A stretch of DNA of 55,430 nt from Gammaproteobacteria bacterium (lineage in GTDB: Bacteria > Pseudomonadota > Gammaproteobacteria > VBWC01): the NCBI GenBank assembly GCA_023266115.1, contig JAHFRU010000017.1:1-55430 (forward strand), read 5' to 3'. A model generated the notes under the pieces. The model searched no databases. It worked only from the letters and a program-made list of their open reading frames with translations, and was not told the origin of the DNA. The position numbers and the translations under genes are program-made. This document shows, piece after piece, positions 16,508 through 24,458 of this stretch (position 1 is its first letter; each line of letters starts with the position of its first letter).

Positions 16508-17554
16508 TTAGTCCCAGACGAGCGGCGGCTCGTCCATCAGGGCCGCCTGCTCGCGCAACGTCAATATGTGTTCTTCCCAGTAGCGGCCGGTGCCGAACCA
16601 TGGAAAGGCCAGCGGAAATGCCGGATCGTTCCAGCGGCGCGCGATCCACGCGGCATAGTGCATCATACGCAGCGTTCTGAGCGGTTCGATCAGGTTTAAT
16701 TCCCGCGGGTCGAATTCGCGGAAGTCCGTGTAGCCGGCCAGCACGTCCCCCAGTCGCGCGTTCATGTAATCCCGATCGCCCGACAGGAACATCCACAGGT
16801 CCTGCACCGGCGGTCCCATGCGCGCATCGTCCAGATCGACGATGTGCGGTCCATCGTCCCTCCACAGGATATTGCCCGGGTGGCAGTCGCCGTGCAGCCG
16901 GATACAGGCGACGTTGTGCGCCCGTGCATAGCAGTGGCGGATACGTTCGATCAGTTCCTTCGCCAACGTGCCGTATGCCGCTTCCAGATCTGCGGGTACC
17001 AGTCCGTGCTGCAGGATGTAACGGTACGAGTCGACGCCGAAATGCTCGATGTCGAGCGTCGGGCGGAAGCGGAATTTTTTTGTCTCGCTGACGGTGTGTA
17101 TCCGGCCCAGGTACCGGCCGAGTTGTTCCAGATGCGCCGGATTGTCGAGGTCGGGGGAGCGACCGCCGCGGCGCGGAAACAGTGCGAAACGGAATGCGTT
17201 GTGGTGGTGCAGGGTTTCACCGTTTGCGGTTGCCAGCGGTGCCACTACCGGTATTTCCTGATCCAGCAGTTCCCGGGCGAAGCTGTGTTCCTCGCGAATC
17301 GCATCGTCGGACCAGCGACCCGGCCGGTAGAATTTTGCGATCAGCGGCGGCTGGTCTTCGATACCCACCTGATAGACGCGGTTTTCGTAGCTGTTGAGCG
17401 CGAGAAACCGGCCGTCGCACAGATAGCCGAGGCTGTCGACCGCATCAAGGATATCGTCCGGACCGAGCGATGCGTAGGCGCGGTTTTCCTCGTCCAGCAA
17501 CGGCGTGACGTCAGGCGCCCCTGTTTCATTCCCGCCGGGAGTTGGTACGGACAT
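16508..17554 (-). CDS. srkA: Stress response kinase SrkA (YihE-like)
   Basis: A 348-residue aminoglycoside-phosphotransferase-fold kinase. The N-lobe carries NSYENRVYQVG and PPLIAKFYRPGRWS (ATP-site Lys). The catalytic loop is RLHGDCHPGNILW, followed by the Mg-binding HIVDLDDARMGP. WMFLSGDRDYMN and the helical C-terminus are typical of SrkA, which in E. coli counters stress-induced and MazEF-linked death by phosphorylating targets. The usual length is about 328 residues; the N-terminal 25 residues here are extra. The start was set at ATG 17554 (MSVPTP) rather than eight codons upstream, but neither has a strong ribosome site. Confidence 0.92.
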   Translation of the reverse strand: MSVPTPGGNETGAPDVTPLLDEENRAYASLGPDDILDAVDSLGYLCDGRFLALNSYENRVYQVGIEDQPPLIAKFYRPGRWSDDAIREEHSFARELLDQEIPVVAPLATANGETLHHHNAFRFALFPRRGGRSPDLDNPAHLEQLGRYLGRIHTVSETKKFRFRPTLDIEHFGVDSYRYILQHGLVPADLEAAYGTLAKELIERIRHCYARAHNVACIRLHGDCHPGNILWRDDGPHIVDLDDARMGPPVQDLWMFLSGDRDYMNARLGDVLAGYTDFREFDPRELNLIEPLRTLRMMHYAAWIARRWNDPAFPLAFPWFGTGRYWEEHILTLREQAALMDEPPLVWD

Positions 17555-17568
17555 GCGCGCTATAGTAA

Positions 17569-17787
17569 CGCAAAGCAAGGACGGGGGCCGGATGCCTGAC
17601 CGATCGAACCGCCGGTCGCCTGACGCGGCAAGCGCAGGACAGCTATCGGAAGGCGTTCAATAGTGCATGGGACGAATATTGGCGCGGTACGGTCGCGAGT
17701 CCGTCCCGCGTTGCGTGGCAAGCCGTCAAGTGGCTGACAAACACACCGGGAAACGGCGGGTCGGATGGAACCAGCCGGTGTCCCTAG
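17569..17787 (+). other. Protein-like open frame without a usable start codon
   Basis: Between divergent and convergent minus-strand genes, a 72-codon plus frame ends at TAG 17785-17787. It reads naturally in part (DSYRKAFNSAWDEYWRG, then VAWQAVKWLTNTPG), with an amphipathic Trp-rich helix character. It contains no ATG, GTG or TTG, only CTG. It may be the tail of a deleted gene or chance. Confidence 0.25.
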
Positions 17788-18266
17788 TAGCGACCGTGCG
17801 TTTTGCTGATGTAGTTGCTGAGTTGCTGGCTTTCCTGGTTCATGCGCATCAAATTGGCGTGCGTGATGCGGAACAGCGCCCGCATGACCGTGTAGACCAG
17901 ATGCGGATCCGACTCCAGCAGCGACTCGAAATCCGCCGGTTTCAGTGAATAGACCACGGAATCGCCGATCGAACGCAGCGTCGCCTTGCGGGCGGTGCGA
18001 TCGACGAATGCGCGGGTGCCGGCACATTCGCCGACTTTCATGCGGTAGACAACGACGTCCTGTTCCTCGACCCGGCTCAGTACCGCCAGTTCCCCCTTGG
18101 CCAGCAGGAAAAGGGCGTTATCGTTTTCGCCTTCCCCGACCAGCTGCTGGTTATCGTTCAGGTGCTGTACCCGCATGATGCCGGCCAGCGTCCGGCATTC
18201 CTTGTCATTGAGCTCCTCACCTAGTGACGATGAGCGGATTATCTTGGCGTCGGGTTGGTCGCTCAT
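17784..18266 (-). CDS. Cyclic-nucleotide-binding (CNB) domain protein
   Basis: A 160-residue protein almost entirely made of one CNB/cupin-like domain (about residues 15-135). GEGENDNALFLLAKGELAVLS is the family's glycine-rich beta-roll (split as GEGENDNALFLL and AKGELAVLS), and KVGECAGTRAFVDRTARKAT corresponds to the phosphate-binding cassette. The cassette has GTRAF and RTARKA instead of the canonical GE(L/I)AL...RxA, so cyclic-nucleotide binding is uncertain. There is no DNA-binding domain, unlike Crp. It may act through protein contacts, for example as a stand-alone regulatory subunit. The start at 18266 is an ATG. Confidence 0.85.
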   Translation of the reverse strand: MSDQPDAKIIRSSSLGEELNDKECRTLAGIMRVQHLNDNQQLVGEGENDNALFLLAKGELAVLSRVEEQDVVVYRMKVGECAGTRAFVDRTARKATLRSIGDSVVYSLKPADFESLLESDPHLVYTVMRALFRITHANLMRMNQESQQLSNYISKTHGRY

Positions 18267-18443
18267 GGCGGACTTCTCCTTGCACGGTTATGCGGTTGGA
18301 CCGCCATATAATAATGGAATTGATGAAAAATTGTAGTGCCGGATCGCGCGGATGGGCTGCCCGCTTCGCTACGGGCTCCCCCAATCACACTCCGGAATTT
18401 ATATGGCCGGTGTCGGTCAGTCGGACGACTGACGTACCGAGGG

Positions 18444-19190
18444 CTAGCCGGGTTTGCTGTCGGTCAGCCGGGCCAGATAGGCGCGGATGCGTTTGGCGTT
18501 CGCGCCGACATCGCTGCGGCCGACGCGGGATGTCGACCGGACGTCGACGCGTGTGCCATCGACCTGCGCGGTCAGGCGGATGACGATATCGTCCTTGAAT
18601 CCGAACCAGAACGTTGTGTCCGTCGCCTCAATGCGCCCGGCGGAGTCGTCCGCGCTGACGATTTCCCAACCCATGGAACGCGCGACCGCCAGTGCGTGGT
18701 CGAAGGTATCCTCGGGCGATCCGCTGAATAAAACCGGACGGATATCCGGATAGGCATCGCGCTGCTGTGCGGCCGTGCCCGTCACCCGCGCTGGAACGGG
18801 GTTGGAGCCGTCGCCGCGCAGCGGCAGCACGGCAGTGAACGCCGGCGGGTTGTCCAGGTCCGTCGAGATGTCGTGGATCGGTGGCACGGTGCGGGCGGTA
18901 TACAGCGCGCCCAATGGAACAGCGGCCGCAACGAATGCCGGTATCATCGTCAGCAAGGCGAGGCCGAATCCCCGCCTCCGGTTGCCTGGCCGCGTCGCGT
19001 ACGCGCCCCAGCACAGCACAGGCAGCGCCGCCAATGCGGCGATAGTGCCGGAACGCAATAACGCAAAGCCGGTGCCGAAGGGCCACCACGCCAGACGCGA
19101 GCCGATGCCGGCGGTAACGATGATCGCCGCCCCGGCAATGGCGAGAACGGTGCCGATAATGACAATGCGTGACAGCGGTTGGGTAGACAT
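18444..19190 (-). CDS. DUF1499 membrane protein
   Basis: A 248-residue protein with three N-terminal membrane helices (about residues 8-30, 40-62 and 75-97), followed by a soluble DUF1499 domain starting at about residue 103 (HDISTDLDNPPAF). The domain continues with DIRPVLFSGSPEDTFDHAL, an amphipathic GWEIVSADD and DIVIRLTAQVDGTRVDVRS. DUF1499 is common in proteobacteria and plastids and has no settled function; it probably faces the periplasm here. The gene stands alone on the minus strand, divergent from the next membrane-protein gene. Confidence 0.85.
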   Translation of the reverse strand: MSTQPLSRIVIIGTVLAIAGAAIIVTAGIGSRLAWWPFGTGFALLRSGTIAALAALPVLCWGAYATRPGNRRRGFGLALLTMIPAFVAAAVPLGALYTARTVPPIHDISTDLDNPPAFTAVLPLRGDGSNPVPARVTGTAAQQRDAYPDIRPVLFSGSPEDTFDHALAVARSMGWEIVSADDSAGRIEATDTTFWFGFKDDIVIRLTAQVDGTRVDVRSTSRVGRSDVGANAKRIRAYLARLTDSKPG

Positions 19191-19362
19191 GTGCCCGGAT
19201 TAACGGTTGATTGTATGACGCCAGCGTACGCCGAAAACCTTGCGAGATCGACACTGCCGGAGAAGCGTCGCGCTACGCGCTCGTGGCCGCTTTTTACGAA
19301 GGTTTACATTTCTGGACGGGATCGCGCTGTTTTGTTCGCGCGGTTTTCGTCATAGTAAGCCC

Positions 19363-20061
19363 ATGGAAGACATGACACCTGCAAGTGCGGTGGTACCGGC
19401 GCGGCGCTTCAGCAGCGTACAGATGCTGGGTCTCGTGATGCTGGCGGTGTTACTGACCGCGGCGCTGACGCTGGTGCTGGGTGCATGGTATGTGTTCCCG
19501 CGTGAGTTTGCGCCGGTGACGCTTGATCACCGAGAACAGCAGGTGCTGAATGCCAAGCTCGATCGCCTGGATGTGTTGACGGCCGGTGATAGCACCGCGT
19601 CGCGTGATCGATCCGCCGCGGACGCGGCTGGCGCACTGGAGCCGGAGCGGTACAGCGAAGCGGGCGCGAGCCGGAGTGTGCGTTTGACCGAGAAAGAGTT
19701 AAACGCCTTGTTGGCCCGCAATACTGACCTCTCCCGCAGGCTTGCTATCGACCTGTCGGACGGCATGGTCAGCGCAAAAATGCTGGTGCCTGTGGACCCC
19801 GGTTTCCCGGTGTTCGGCGGCAAGATGCTGCGAATCAGTGCCGGGCTGGCGCTCGACTATCGGCAGGCCCGGCCGGTGGTCATGCTCAAGGGTGTCAGCC
19901 TGATGGGAGTGCCGTTGCCGAACGCATGGCTGGGCGGGTTGAAGAACGTCAATCTTGTGCAGGAATTCGGCGGCATGGAAGGGTTCTGGAAAGCGCTCGC
20001 GGATGGCATCGAGCATATCCGTGTCGAGGATGGCCAGCTCGTGCTGCAGCTGCGTGAGTAG
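19363..20061 (+). CDS. Single-pass membrane protein of unknown function
   Basis: A 232-residue protein with one N-terminal membrane helix (MLGLVMLAVLLTAALTLVLG, residues about 20-40) and a long extracytoplasmic part. The latter has an LTEKELNALLARN segment followed by beta-strand-rich sequence (SAKMLVPVDPGFPVFGGKML and PVVMLKGVSLMGVPLP). This layout resembles membrane-anchored proteins that bind lipid or membrane, such as DUF2140-like proteins, but no family can be named with certainty. ATG 19363 is chosen because the membrane helix follows it; the frame is open 41 codons upstream without a ribosome site. It is the first of three same-strand small envelope genes. Confidence 0.72.
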   Translation: MEDMTPASAVVPARRFSSVQMLGLVMLAVLLTAALTLVLGAWYVFPREFAPVTLDHREQQVLNAKLDRLDVLTAGDSTASRDRSAADAAGALEPERYSEAGASRSVRLTEKELNALLARNTDLSRRLAIDLSDGMVSAKMLVPVDPGFPVFGGKMLRISAGLALDYRQARPVVMLKGVSLMGVPLPNAWLGGLKNVNLVQEFGGMEGFWKALADGIEHIRVEDGQLVLQLRE

Positions 20062-20166
20062 TGGCGAACGTCGCGTAGTCCGTCTCTCCGTTATTTTTCG
20101 TTTCCTTGCGACAGGCTTCCCGGTACAATCCGATCACGTTTATGACTATTTCAGGAGATTGTTACC

Positions 20167-20559
20167 GTGTCGATCAAACCGCGTGCGATGGTTGTCCCCG
20201 CTGTGTTGTTGCTGGCGTGCTTTGGCACGGGTGTGTCCGCTGAAGAGGCGGTCAAAAAGACTGTTGCCGACCTCTACGCCGACAAGGCAGCGCTCGCCGG
20301 CAAGCAGGTGCAGGTGAGCGGCAAGGTGGTCAAGGTCAACACCGGCATCATGAATCGTAACTTTCTTCATCTGCAGGACGGTACCGGTGGTGAGGGTAGC
20401 AATGATCTGACGATTACCACGCGCCAAACGGCCAAAGTGGGCGATGAAGTTGTGGTAACCGGCAAGGTCTCGACCGATGTCGATTTCGGCGCGGGTTATG
20501 TCTATCCGCTATTAATGGAAGAGGCGGCGGTGACTGGCTCGGCCCCGGGCGCCCGGTAG
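20167..20559 (+). CDS. Periplasmic OB-fold protein (NrfJ-like)
   Basis: A 130-residue protein. The signal peptide spans about residues 1-25 (MVVPAVLLLACFGTGVSAEE). The mature domain carries LAGKQVQVSGKVVKVN, then NRNFLHLQDGTGG and GDEVVVTGKVSTD, the pattern of small periplasmic OB-fold domains related to NrfJ and to nucleic-acid-binding OB folds. In similar proteins it accompanies c-type cytochrome maturation or redox systems, but no such link is visible here. GTG 20167 is supported by AGGAG 9 bp upstream. Confidence 0.78.
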   Translation: MSIKPRAMVVPAVLLLACFGTGVSAEEAVKKTVADLYADKAALAGKQVQVSGKVVKVNTGIMNRNFLHLQDGTGGEGSNDLTITTRQTAKVGDEVVVTGKVSTDVDFGAGYVYPLLMEEAAVTGSAPGAR

Positions 20560-20598
20560 GGCGCCGGTATTGCTGTGATGTTGCGAAGGAGTGCCTAC

Positions 20599-21129
20599 AT
20601 GAAGTTCCGACTGGTTGTGTTGACCCTGTTGCTGATGATGATGGCGCCGGCGCATGCGCTGACGTATGAGCTGGAGCTGGGCCAGCGGGAACTGCAATTG
20701 GGCCTCGAGCAGCTTTTCCCGGTTAACCGCACCGATACACTGGTCTCGGTATTCCTGCGCGATCCGAAGATTATGCTGAAAAACGGCAGCGACCGTATCG
20801 GCTTGCGGGCCGAATTGGTATCCGAACTCGCCGGCGGCCTGACCGCGACCGGCAATGTATCGATAGACGGCAAGCTGCGCTACGAGCCAAAAACCGGTGC
20901 GTTCCATCTCGAGCAGACGCGTATCAACGATCTGCGCGTCGAGGGTGTGCCGGGTTTTTACACGGACCAGATACGCCAGTCCATCGAGCCCGTTGTCCGC
21001 GAGCTGCTGTCGAATAATCCCATCTATGTGCTCGACAGCAGCGACAAGGCGACGATGTTATCGAAGCAGCAGGTGAAGTCAGTCAAGGTTCGTAACGGCA
21101 AGGTGTTTGTCGAGTTGGCGGCGTTCTAG
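20599..21129 (+). CDS. DUF1439-like periplasmic protein (YceB-like)
   Basis: A 176-residue protein with a cleavable signal peptide (VLTLLLMMMAPAHA, cleavage at about residue 20) and no lipobox Cys. The mature sequence has the DUF1439/YceB pattern: an N-terminal LELGQRELQLGLEQLFP helix, alternating strands around ISIDGKLRYEPKTGAF-like sequence, and a C-terminal LSNNPIYVLD followed by VKSVKVRNGKVFVEL. YceB is a tubular lipid-binding-like fold of unknown role; this copy is soluble rather than lipidated. The start is set by AAGGAG about 9 bp upstream. It closes a three-gene run of envelope proteins. Confidence 0.75.
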   Translation: MKFRLVVLTLLLMMMAPAHALTYELELGQRELQLGLEQLFPVNRTDTLVSVFLRDPKIMLKNGSDRIGLRAELVSELAGGLTATGNVSIDGKLRYEPKTGAFHLEQTRINDLRVEGVPGFYTDQIRQSIEPVVRELLSNNPIYVLDSSDKATMLSKQQVKSVKVRNGKVFVELAAF

Positions 21130-21528
21130 CCGACGCGAAACGACAGGCGGATAACTCGTTCGCCGCGGCTGGCAGGCATGTACCTCCGGAGCATGCTGCG
21201 ACAACGTGGCTTTGTGTGTCGTGCTCCGCCGGTCGTCATGGCGGCGCAAGCGAGGCGGGTCCCTTCGCAGTTCCTCGATGACCACGGTCTCAATGTGATA
21301 CCACCGCTTCAGGGTTGTGCGTCGTGCCGTCGTCGGGTACACGGCGGCGTTGTGCCCGTGATTGGCCGCGCGGGTCGGCACGGAATCCGTGCGGTATCTC
21401 GAACACCCTGCGATCAGGAAACGACGGCGCCTTTTTAAGTGTTAAACTTTGTCCGGACGAATCTCTCGCCGAACAGCGGAGAGTTTGTCAGGAACCGGAT
21501 TGATTGTTGTCACCAACGAGTGCCGCCC
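21130..21528. other. Gene-free stretch before the MazG-like gene
   Basis: This 399-bp stretch has only incoherent short frames. The downstream frame is open from 21439, but the fold begins at ATG 21529. An A/T-richer patch near 21434-21455 may hold its promoter. Nothing else was recognised. Confidence 0.4.
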
Positions 21529-21879
21529 ATGAGCGATTATTTCGGTGATCTTGAGTCCCGCCTGCGGGAGTTTGCCGACGTACGCGATTGGGGCACTTTT
21601 CATTCGCCCAAGAATCTGTCAATGGCATTGATAGTCGAGGCGGCGGAGTTGGTCGAACACTTTCAATGGTTGACCGAAGAACAAAGCGCCAGTCTTCCGG
21701 CTGACAAACGCCGCGAGATCGGGCATGAGCTGGCGGATATTCTGATTTACCTGGTCAGAATCGCTGACCGGATGGATATCGACCTGCCGCAGGCGGTGGA
21801 CGAGAAGATCCGCATCAACGGAAGCCGGTACCCGGCTGACCAGGTGCGCGGTCAGTCGAAAAAGTATTCTGACTATTGA
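21529..21879 (+). CDS. MazG-like nucleotide pyrophosphohydrolase
   Basis: A 116-residue all-alpha NTP pyrophosphohydrolase of the short MazG-like/dCTPase (RS21-C6) type. The metal-binding signature is split over two helices, EAAELVEHF near residue 39 and ELADILIYL near residue 69, fitting ExxE...ExxD. FADVRDWGTFHSPKNLSMAL is the usual N-terminal segment. It would hydrolyse non-canonical (d)NTPs to monophosphate plus PPi and so clean the nucleotide pool. It precedes rlmJ by 46 bp on the same strand. Confidence 0.9.
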   Translation: MSDYFGDLESRLREFADVRDWGTFHSPKNLSMALIVEAAELVEHFQWLTEEQSASLPADKRREIGHELADILIYLVRIADRMDIDLPQAVDEKIRINGSRYPADQVRGQSKKYSDY

Positions 21880-21925
21880 TGCCATGCTGCCTGTTTGCCT
21901 CTGGCCCTGAAAATAATACGCTGAC

Positions 21926-22777
21926 ATGTTGAGTTATCGCCACGGCTTCCACGCCGGAAATTTCGCGGACGTGCACAAGCACACCGTGCTGACGCTGCTG
22001 ATCGAGGCATTGCAGCGCAAGGACAAGGGGTTCTGTTACATCGATACGCACGCCGGTGCCGGCCGCTATGATCTGCGAGGTGAGTTCGCCGGCAAGCTGC
22101 GCGAACATGAGCACGGCATCGGCCGTTTGTGGCAGGCCGGTGATGTGCCGCCGGAGCTGGCGCCGTATCTGGCCGCCGTGCGTGCCGCGAATCCGTCGGC
22201 CGGCAAGGAGTCCATGCGTTACTATCCGGGATCGCCGTTGATCGTGCGCAGTATGCTGCGCGCGCAGGACCGTATGGTATTGATGGAACTGCACAACACG
22301 GAGGCGCCGGTACTCGCACAGCTGTTCGCCGGTGACCGGCAGGTGGTTGTGCATCATCAGGACGGCTATCAAGGGTTGAAGGCATATGTGCCGCTGCAGG
22401 AGCGGCGCGGCCTGGTGTTCATAGACCCGGCCTACGAACTCCCCGATGAATTCGAGAGCGTCGTTGCCGGCATCCAGGAGACCCACCGGCGCTGGCCGAC
22501 CGGTATGATAGCGCTCTGGTATCCGATACAGTTGCGCACCATGGTAACGCGCTTGCATAGGCTGCTGCGCGAGACCCGCATCCGCAAGATGCTGTTATGT
22601 GAGCTGCTGGTGCAGCCGGACGATGTGCCGAAGCGGCTTAACGGTTCCGGCATGATCATCATCAATCCGCCGTGGCAGCTTGATGCAACGCTGGCAACGC
22701 TGCTGCGCTGGCTGGACCATGCACTGGTTGTCGTGCCGCACCTGCGGCCGCGCATCGAGTGGCTGGTGTCGGAGTAA
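21926..22777 (+). CDS. rlmJ: 23S rRNA (adenine2030-N6)-methyltransferase RlmJ
   Basis: A 283-residue protein with the conserved opening LSYRHGFHAGNFADVHKH, the SAM motif YIDTHAGAGRYDL (about residue 40) and a catalytic NPPW near residue 251. GLVFIDPAYEL supplies the central acidic strand. The length matches E. coli RlmJ (280). It methylates A2030 of 23S rRNA in the cytoplasm. It is preceded by the MazG-like gene and may be co-transcribed with it. Confidence 0.95.
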   Translation: MLSYRHGFHAGNFADVHKHTVLTLLIEALQRKDKGFCYIDTHAGAGRYDLRGEFAGKLREHEHGIGRLWQAGDVPPELAPYLAAVRAANPSAGKESMRYYPGSPLIVRSMLRAQDRMVLMELHNTEAPVLAQLFAGDRQVVVHHQDGYQGLKAYVPLQERRGLVFIDPAYELPDEFESVVAGIQETHRRWPTGMIALWYPIQLRTMVTRLHRLLRETRIRKMLLCELLVQPDDVPKRLNGSGMIIINPPWQLDATLATLLRWLDHALVVVPHLRPRIEWLVSE

Positions 22778-22843
22778 AGCGACGCGCATCGCGGTAGTGT
22801 GGGTTCGATGTTTGTTCAAGTGCCCCGTAAAAGTTCCGCCGAA

Positions 22844-22870
22844 CGATAAAATTAATTTATTATTTGATCG
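22844..22870. promoter_or_regulatory. AT-rich block upstream of the LuxR-type gene
   Basis: An AT-rich run (containing TAAAAT at 22847-22852 and TTTATTATTTGAT) stands out in GC-rich surroundings about 100-125 bp before GTG 22969. A promoter or nucleoid-protein site is plausible, but no matching -35 hexamer was found. Confidence 0.35.
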
Positions 22871-22968
22871 GTAGCAAGTTGCGGCAGGATTGCCTAGTCT
22901 TGTGCGCGCATGGTTGACTGACAACAACACCCCGATGTTTCGCGGCTGGTCTCAAGGAGGGGCCTCTC

Positions 22969-24096
22969 GTGAAGTCCCCGTCGAGTCTTGCGTACATTCG
23001 GCAGCTATGCTGCCTCGGTCTGGATAGCGAGCTCACTATTCCCGTGCTGTTACGGGAACTCCGCGCGATTGTTCCGTACCAGTGCGCCGTTTTTTGCTGG
23101 ATTGGCGCGAACGGCGAGTTGCGAAATCTTTATTCCGAGCCGCTGGATTTTTACGAATCGTTGCGCGATGAACATCATGCGGCCTGTATTCCCGGCAGCG
23201 CAGGTACGCCGGCGAAAGGCCTGTTGCGCGTGGATATACGGCCGGGTATCTATGCCGAGGAGGATCTCGTCGTTAATGCCGGCGCCTTCCTGTCGGCAAT
23301 TTCGTGGCCGGTCATCGCCGAAAGGCTGCACCTCGGTCCGGTCATTGCCGCGGTGGCGGGCCACCGCGGTATCGCAAAGGGCGCATTGTTTCTGGTGCGT
23401 GCCGCCGGGCAGCCGGGTTTCACCGCGTGCGACAGGCAACTGATCGAGGGGATTTCGCCGGATTTGTCGGCGGCGCTGACCCGGCGTCACACGAGCCGGC
23501 CGAATTACAGCGATAGCGGTGCGGAGGGGATGATCATCAGCGATAGCGACGGGTCTATCCGGCATCTGTGCGCGAAAGCGCGCCACCTGCTTATCCTGTC
23601 CTGCCATTCCAATCTGACACTGTGCGAGACGAAACCGGACCAGATTCGATTGTCAAACACTGCGTTGAGGTGTTTGTTGCAACGACATTCGCGCAACCAC
23701 GATCAGCCGCCAGACATCGATACACCGCTGTTGCAGGAGAATCGCTGGGGACAGTTCCTGTTCCGTTCGTTCCGCCTTGAGGTTGCGCAGGCCAATCATG
23801 AGCCGATGATTGGTATCATGGTGCGACATCAGGTGCCGTTACCGCTCAAATTACTGGCAGCCATGAAAAACGCGCCGTTGTCCGGCAAGCAAAAGGAGGT
23901 TTGTTTGATGCTCTCCGACGGATTATCGCATGGCGAAATCGCCGGCCAGCTGAGCATCAGCATTCATACGGCGATTGATCACGTTCGCAAGATCTACCAG
24001 AAAATGAACGTGCACAGCCGCGACGAGCTGCTGGACATCTTTCTCGAAAATCGCATCAGAGGTGTATCGTTTCCGGCGGGGCTGGAACGGCACTGA
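22969..24096 (+). CDS. LuxR-type (HTH) transcriptional regulator
   Basis: A 375-residue protein. The C-terminal 60 residues are a LuxR/FixJ helix-turn-helix (LSGKQKEVCLMLSDGLSHGE, then IAGQLSISIHTAIDHVRKIYQKMNV in two pieces). The N-terminal 300 residues resemble a GAF/PAS-like sensor with no recognised ligand motif and no phospho-acceptor Asp, so it is not a classical response regulator. GTG 22969 is preceded by AAGGAGG, a strong ribosome site. It lies 362 bp upstream of the unknown-protein/LodA/LodB gene set on the same strand and is a natural candidate for its regulator, which is inference from position only. Confidence 0.87.
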   Translation: MKSPSSLAYIRQLCCLGLDSELTIPVLLRELRAIVPYQCAVFCWIGANGELRNLYSEPLDFYESLRDEHHAACIPGSAGTPAKGLLRVDIRPGIYAEEDLVVNAGAFLSAISWPVIAERLHLGPVIAAVAGHRGIAKGALFLVRAAGQPGFTACDRQLIEGISPDLSAALTRRHTSRPNYSDSGAEGMIISDSDGSIRHLCAKARHLLILSCHSNLTLCETKPDQIRLSNTALRCLLQRHSRNHDQPPDIDTPLLQENRWGQFLFRSFRLEVAQANHEPMIGIMVRHQVPLPLKLLAAMKNAPLSGKQKEVCLMLSDGLSHGEIAGQLSISIHTAIDHVRKIYQKMNVHSRDELLDIFLENRIRGVSFPAGLERH

Positions 24097-24186
24097 CCGA
24101 TTGGTGCCGCGTTCAGTGCTGCGTCATTTTGTTCATTGCAGTGGTTCGAAGACAAAATCCGATACCACGAAAATTCACCCGGCATA

Positions 24187-24204
24187 ACCCCCTGTCCGGG
24201 GGGT
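24187..24204. repeat. C/G-tract inverted repeat
   Basis: ACCCCC at 24187-24192 faces GGGGGGT at 24198-24204 across a five-base loop. It lies in the gap between the LuxR-type gene and the 978-residue protein gene. It could end transcription of the LuxR-type gene or be a G-rich structure; there is no following T-run. Confidence 0.35.
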
Positions 24205-24303
24205 ACCGCGGCAGAGTTATTTTCGTTATAAAGCCGGTTGCGTGGTTACGCTACGAATGCAGCGCGACGCGGTGAATGAGGTTATCGGTTCACGCCTTCA
24301 TGC

Positions 24304-24338
24304 AAAATATTATCGCCCCAGGGGGCGAGTGATATTTT
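24304..24338. promoter_or_regulatory. Long imperfect hairpin/operator-like inverted repeat
   Basis: AAAATAT (24304-24310) and TCGCCCC (24313-24319) pair with GGGGCGA (24322-24328) and ATATTTT (24332-24338). This gives 14 paired bases per arm, with an internal 2/3-base bulge and a two-base loop. It ends 120 bp before the first gene of the LodA-type set. The near-perfect dyad suits a dimeric regulator such as the adjacent LuxR-type protein, or a structured leader. Confidence 0.55.
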
Positions 24339-24458
24339 CCGCCGAGTGATTTCGGGCTATCCGGTTTTCCGGTCCACGGCAGATTCTGGTGTCAGGCCAG
24401 CGAACGCATCGCCCCAGGCAATGCCCGCTGATCCCGGTGAGATTATCGGAGAGCATAC

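Noticed and set aside
16844-17599. 251-codon plus-strand frame opposite srkA
   Set aside because: srkA on the other strand has all kinase motifs; this frame is its shadow.
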